From: Pisolithus tinctorius
Taxonomy: Eukaryota > Basidiomycota > Agaricomycetes > Boletales > Pisolithaceae
Assembly: GCA_024663395.1 (NCBI GenBank)
Contig: JANFAH010000011.1
Coordinates: forward strand, 310,001 to 374,000
Direction of reading: 5' to 3'
DNA: 64,000 nucleotides
The position numbers were made by a program, and so were the translations under genes. Below are positions 61,515-64,000 of the stretch, one piece after another. Below the pieces are notes generated by a model that ran no database searches, had not been told where the DNA came from, and saw only the letters and a program-made list of their open reading frames with translations. How positions within the stretch are numbered: position 1 is the stretch's first letter; each line of letters begins with the position of its first letter.

Positions 61515-64000
61515 ATGATCCCATTTATCCCGACCGTTGCACTTGCTTTCGTCTCGTTCATAACTTCAGCTTTCGTTGTTCTTCGTATAGTAATTCCGAT
61601 CCTACCTCCTCATCCTTTGAGCAGACGAGTCCGGCCGGTGCGTTGGTCTTCCTGCACGTCCGTTTTGTTCACTGACCTCCCTTTGCAAAGTCTGAGTTTG
61701 GGCTCCCTAACTACAACTTCCGATCATTATCCACAGCCGACAAGAGCCACCTGTGGCTTGCCTCACTCGATTTTTTGGCGTTATGCGTGTTCGTCTGGCA
61801 AGCCACCACCGAGTACTTCGATGGTCCTGTCGACGTTGTCGCGGCTCGCGACGCGGCGTCATCTGCCAGGCTTTGGTTCGCCTTGACAATCAGGCAGAGC
61901 TGTCTTCTAGTGGTGTCTGGACTGACACTCCTACATATTAGAATGGGTCGTTCTGTATCCTTTGGAGCCAGGCAGTGGATGATTTGGGCGCCTACGCTGC
62001 TCCTCGGTGTCACGTCCACAGCGCTTGCCGCTGTTCTTTCGGGAGCTGGTGTTCCCAGTTTATTCATTGGCCTTGTCGCATACTCGGGAACCACAGCGGT
62101 TCTCAGCACTGCTGCCTTCGGTGGACTGGTCTACACTTTGGTAGCTATTCGCCGCAATCTCGCCGCCCTTCATGAGCCGGCCGACAGTTGGCCCCCAGCT
62201 AAAGAGGTCGAGGAGAAACCCCGTCACTCATTTGCCACCGAAGACGTCGACATTCTTCGGGAAGGAAGTTCCTGGCTGACTTCAGATGCTGGTTCTCATC
62301 GTGACGAGGTCGCATCTAACTGGTCTTTTTCTACCTACCATACGCATCATGGGCGATTCAACCCTACAGGATCTCAGCAAACTTTGGCTCCTAAGTCGTC
62401 TTATTGGTTCAGTGCCCCTTCGCCTCAAGATCCTTCGATTCCACCGGTCCCCCCTCTCCCGTCGCCTTATCGTCCCAGCACTTCGCCCACTTTTGTTATC
62501 AGCGAAGATCCTGACCCGTTCCGTCGCGACGTTCCTAGCCGCCCTCGTCTCGGCTCACAGAGTTCCTGGTTGACTTCGTCCGCGGGAACGCACCCAACAA
62601 TATCGGCATGGTCATTCCCCGCTACGCCCCATGGTGAAAGCGTGGTTGACGTTCGCGCCGGTTTGCTTCCCGCCGCACCGGGATCTCGGCCAGCTACTCC
62701 TGCTGCATTGTCAACTGCTCAGGTGTTGGGAGGGTATGGGTATACGGCCGACTCTGAGAAAGGAATCGAGTCCCTCGCTACGAAAGGAAGTGGGGTCGAC
62801 ATCTCATACTCAAGATACGTATTCTGGCTCCTTTCCATTTGGGTGCCCACGGTATGTGCTTGGAGCGTTTGCGGGACGGGTATATTAATTAATGAGATGT
62901 CTCTGCTAGGCCTTATCTCTTCCTTACTTTATCTCGCTTTCTGTCCCAGGTTCTGTTCCCAGTGATTCGCTTTCCCTTTTGCTAGTCCTTTCGGTCACCC
63001 TTTCGTCTCCTCTTCTTGCGATTAACATCCTCCTTCGCTCTCCCATCCCAATTCCAACCGGCTTGTTCGACGTTCACGCAAAGCCTCCCCCCGCCGCGGT
63101 GCTGCGTGCACCCTCTCCAGCAGATACCTTGGCGACGTACGCTCGTGATTACAAACGTAGCGGCAGCGTCACCATCGTGGAGGGTCGTCGTAGCGGAGAT
63201 GTGTGGATTTCGCAAGGAGATGCCATCGATGGTAAGGGGAAGGTTGGTCGGGCTCTTGGCCTCATGTCCCCCGTGCCTAGGCTCGCTGTTCTTCCTATCG
63301 ACGAAGAGAAAGATGAGGGCGAGCGTACGCCCCCGTTACCTCTTCAGGAGGAACCTTCGTTCCCCTCTACCCTTCCCCTGACTCCTGCGTCGACCAACAG
63401 CGCAGAGCTCGGCCGCTTAAGGAAGGAATCAAAATCGTCGTCTCACCTCTCAACAGGTGAAGAAGCATTTGCGTCGAGGATCATGATCGCCCAAAGGCAC
63501 TATTCCGCACTTGCTACGACAGTCGTCGTCCCGGCATCGCCTGACAAACAAGAAGAACCCGCAGATGGTGTGGTGTCGATTGCAACGGGTGTGGCCGTCG
63601 AGTCCGCAGCTGCGCCGGGAGCAGCGTCTCATCTTCGCTCGCGGTCTGTATCTTCCGTGATCGGTCAAGCTATCACAACGGAGGATTTAGATATCAGCCC
63701 CCCGCCCTCCGACCCACTACCCCCAACGCCCCCGAACATTCGCAATGCTAAACTCGCCAAACAGTTGATGCACAAGAAGTCATATTCTTCCGGTTTTTCT
63801 TTGGGTGCCGTGGGCAGCGAGGACATGAACGAGATCGATGCGCTTACAGCAGGTGTACTCCCACTTCTAGTTCCTGGCCTCAAAGTCGGCGAAGATATGA
63901 AAATCAAGGATTGGGAATTCTCGCCTCCGCTCAGCAGCACCGTCGCCAAGAAATCTCGCCGTGTCCCGAAGGGATCTCATGGCTCGGACTTTGGTGTGTT
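61515..64000 (+). CDS. Conserved basidiomycete multi-pass membrane protein, 3' end outside window
   Basis: Exons 61515-61637, 61691-62879 and 62950 to beyond 64000; introns of 53 and 70 nt restore the frame. Membrane spans: residues about 3-30 (IPTVALAFVSFITSAFVVL), then after FGLPNYNFRSLSTADKSHLW a group of spans (LWLASLDFLALCVFVW, LTIRQSCLLVVSGLTLL, MIWAPTLLLGVTSTALAAVL, AYSGTTAVLSTAAFGGLVY), a long Ser/Pro-rich cytosolic-looking region with repeated SSWLTS(D/S)AG motifs, a last hydrophobic pair flanking intron 2 (YVFWLLSIWVPTV and SLSLLLVLSVTLSSPLLAI), and a long tail (DTLATYARDYKRSGSVTIV). I know this as a recurring uncharacterised agaricomycete protein type; the function is unknown. Confidence 0.75.

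Overview
The window looks like a filamentous basidiomycete (Agaricomycetes-type) chromosome. Host genes are cut by many 48-100 nt GT-AG introns, and the gene set is typical of that group: a TET/JBP-type dioxygenase, tandem P450s, an ABCC transporter, lipin, RRN3 and a complex I LYR subunit. No rRNA, tRNA or CRISPR array was seen. All assignments come from reading the sequence; nothing was searched.

Layout. (1) 1-4669: a C+T-rich, gene-less stretch ending in a polypurine tract and a 701-bp LTR, probably the right part of a non-autonomous LTR element. (2) 4670-8060: a four-exon TET/JBP-family gene on the minus strand, flanked by short repeats on one side and by a ~1.6 kb array of 43-bp units built on a CpG-containing palindrome on the other. 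(3) 8947-29814: a Ty3/gypsy element (A, plus strand, 289-bp LTRs) split by a second Ty3/gypsy element (B, 12775-24084, minus strand, 1007-bp LTRs). B itself carries an antisense Zn2Cys6-like gene and was hit by a third element, now a solo LTR (15847-16661) with a perfect 5-bp target duplication. (4) 29999-41740: a basidiomycete membrane protein gene, an ABCC transporter (minus) and a decayed paralogue of the membrane protein. (5) 41770-54562: a C2-domain relic, lipin/phosphatidate phosphatase (minus), a SUR7/PalI-like protein, an unassigned gene, RRN3 (minus) and NDUFB9 (plus, divergent from RRN3). (6) 54690-60760: two tandemly duplicated P450 genes (minus). (7) 61515-64000: a conserved multi-pass membrane protein running off the window.

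The most informative pattern is CpG decay. Element A, with B and its target duplication removed, is one 2,931-codon frame interrupted by 13 TGA and 1 TAG codons and no frameshift. B's LTRs differ by about 40 positions, all transitions. The C2 relic has the same kind of lesion. This fits deamination of methylated CpG (CGA to TGA). It sits in the same window as a gene for a predicted 5-methylcytosine-oxidising enzyme beside a CpG-palindrome array, so the region may be useful for studying DNA methylation and transposon control in basidiomycetes. That link is inference.
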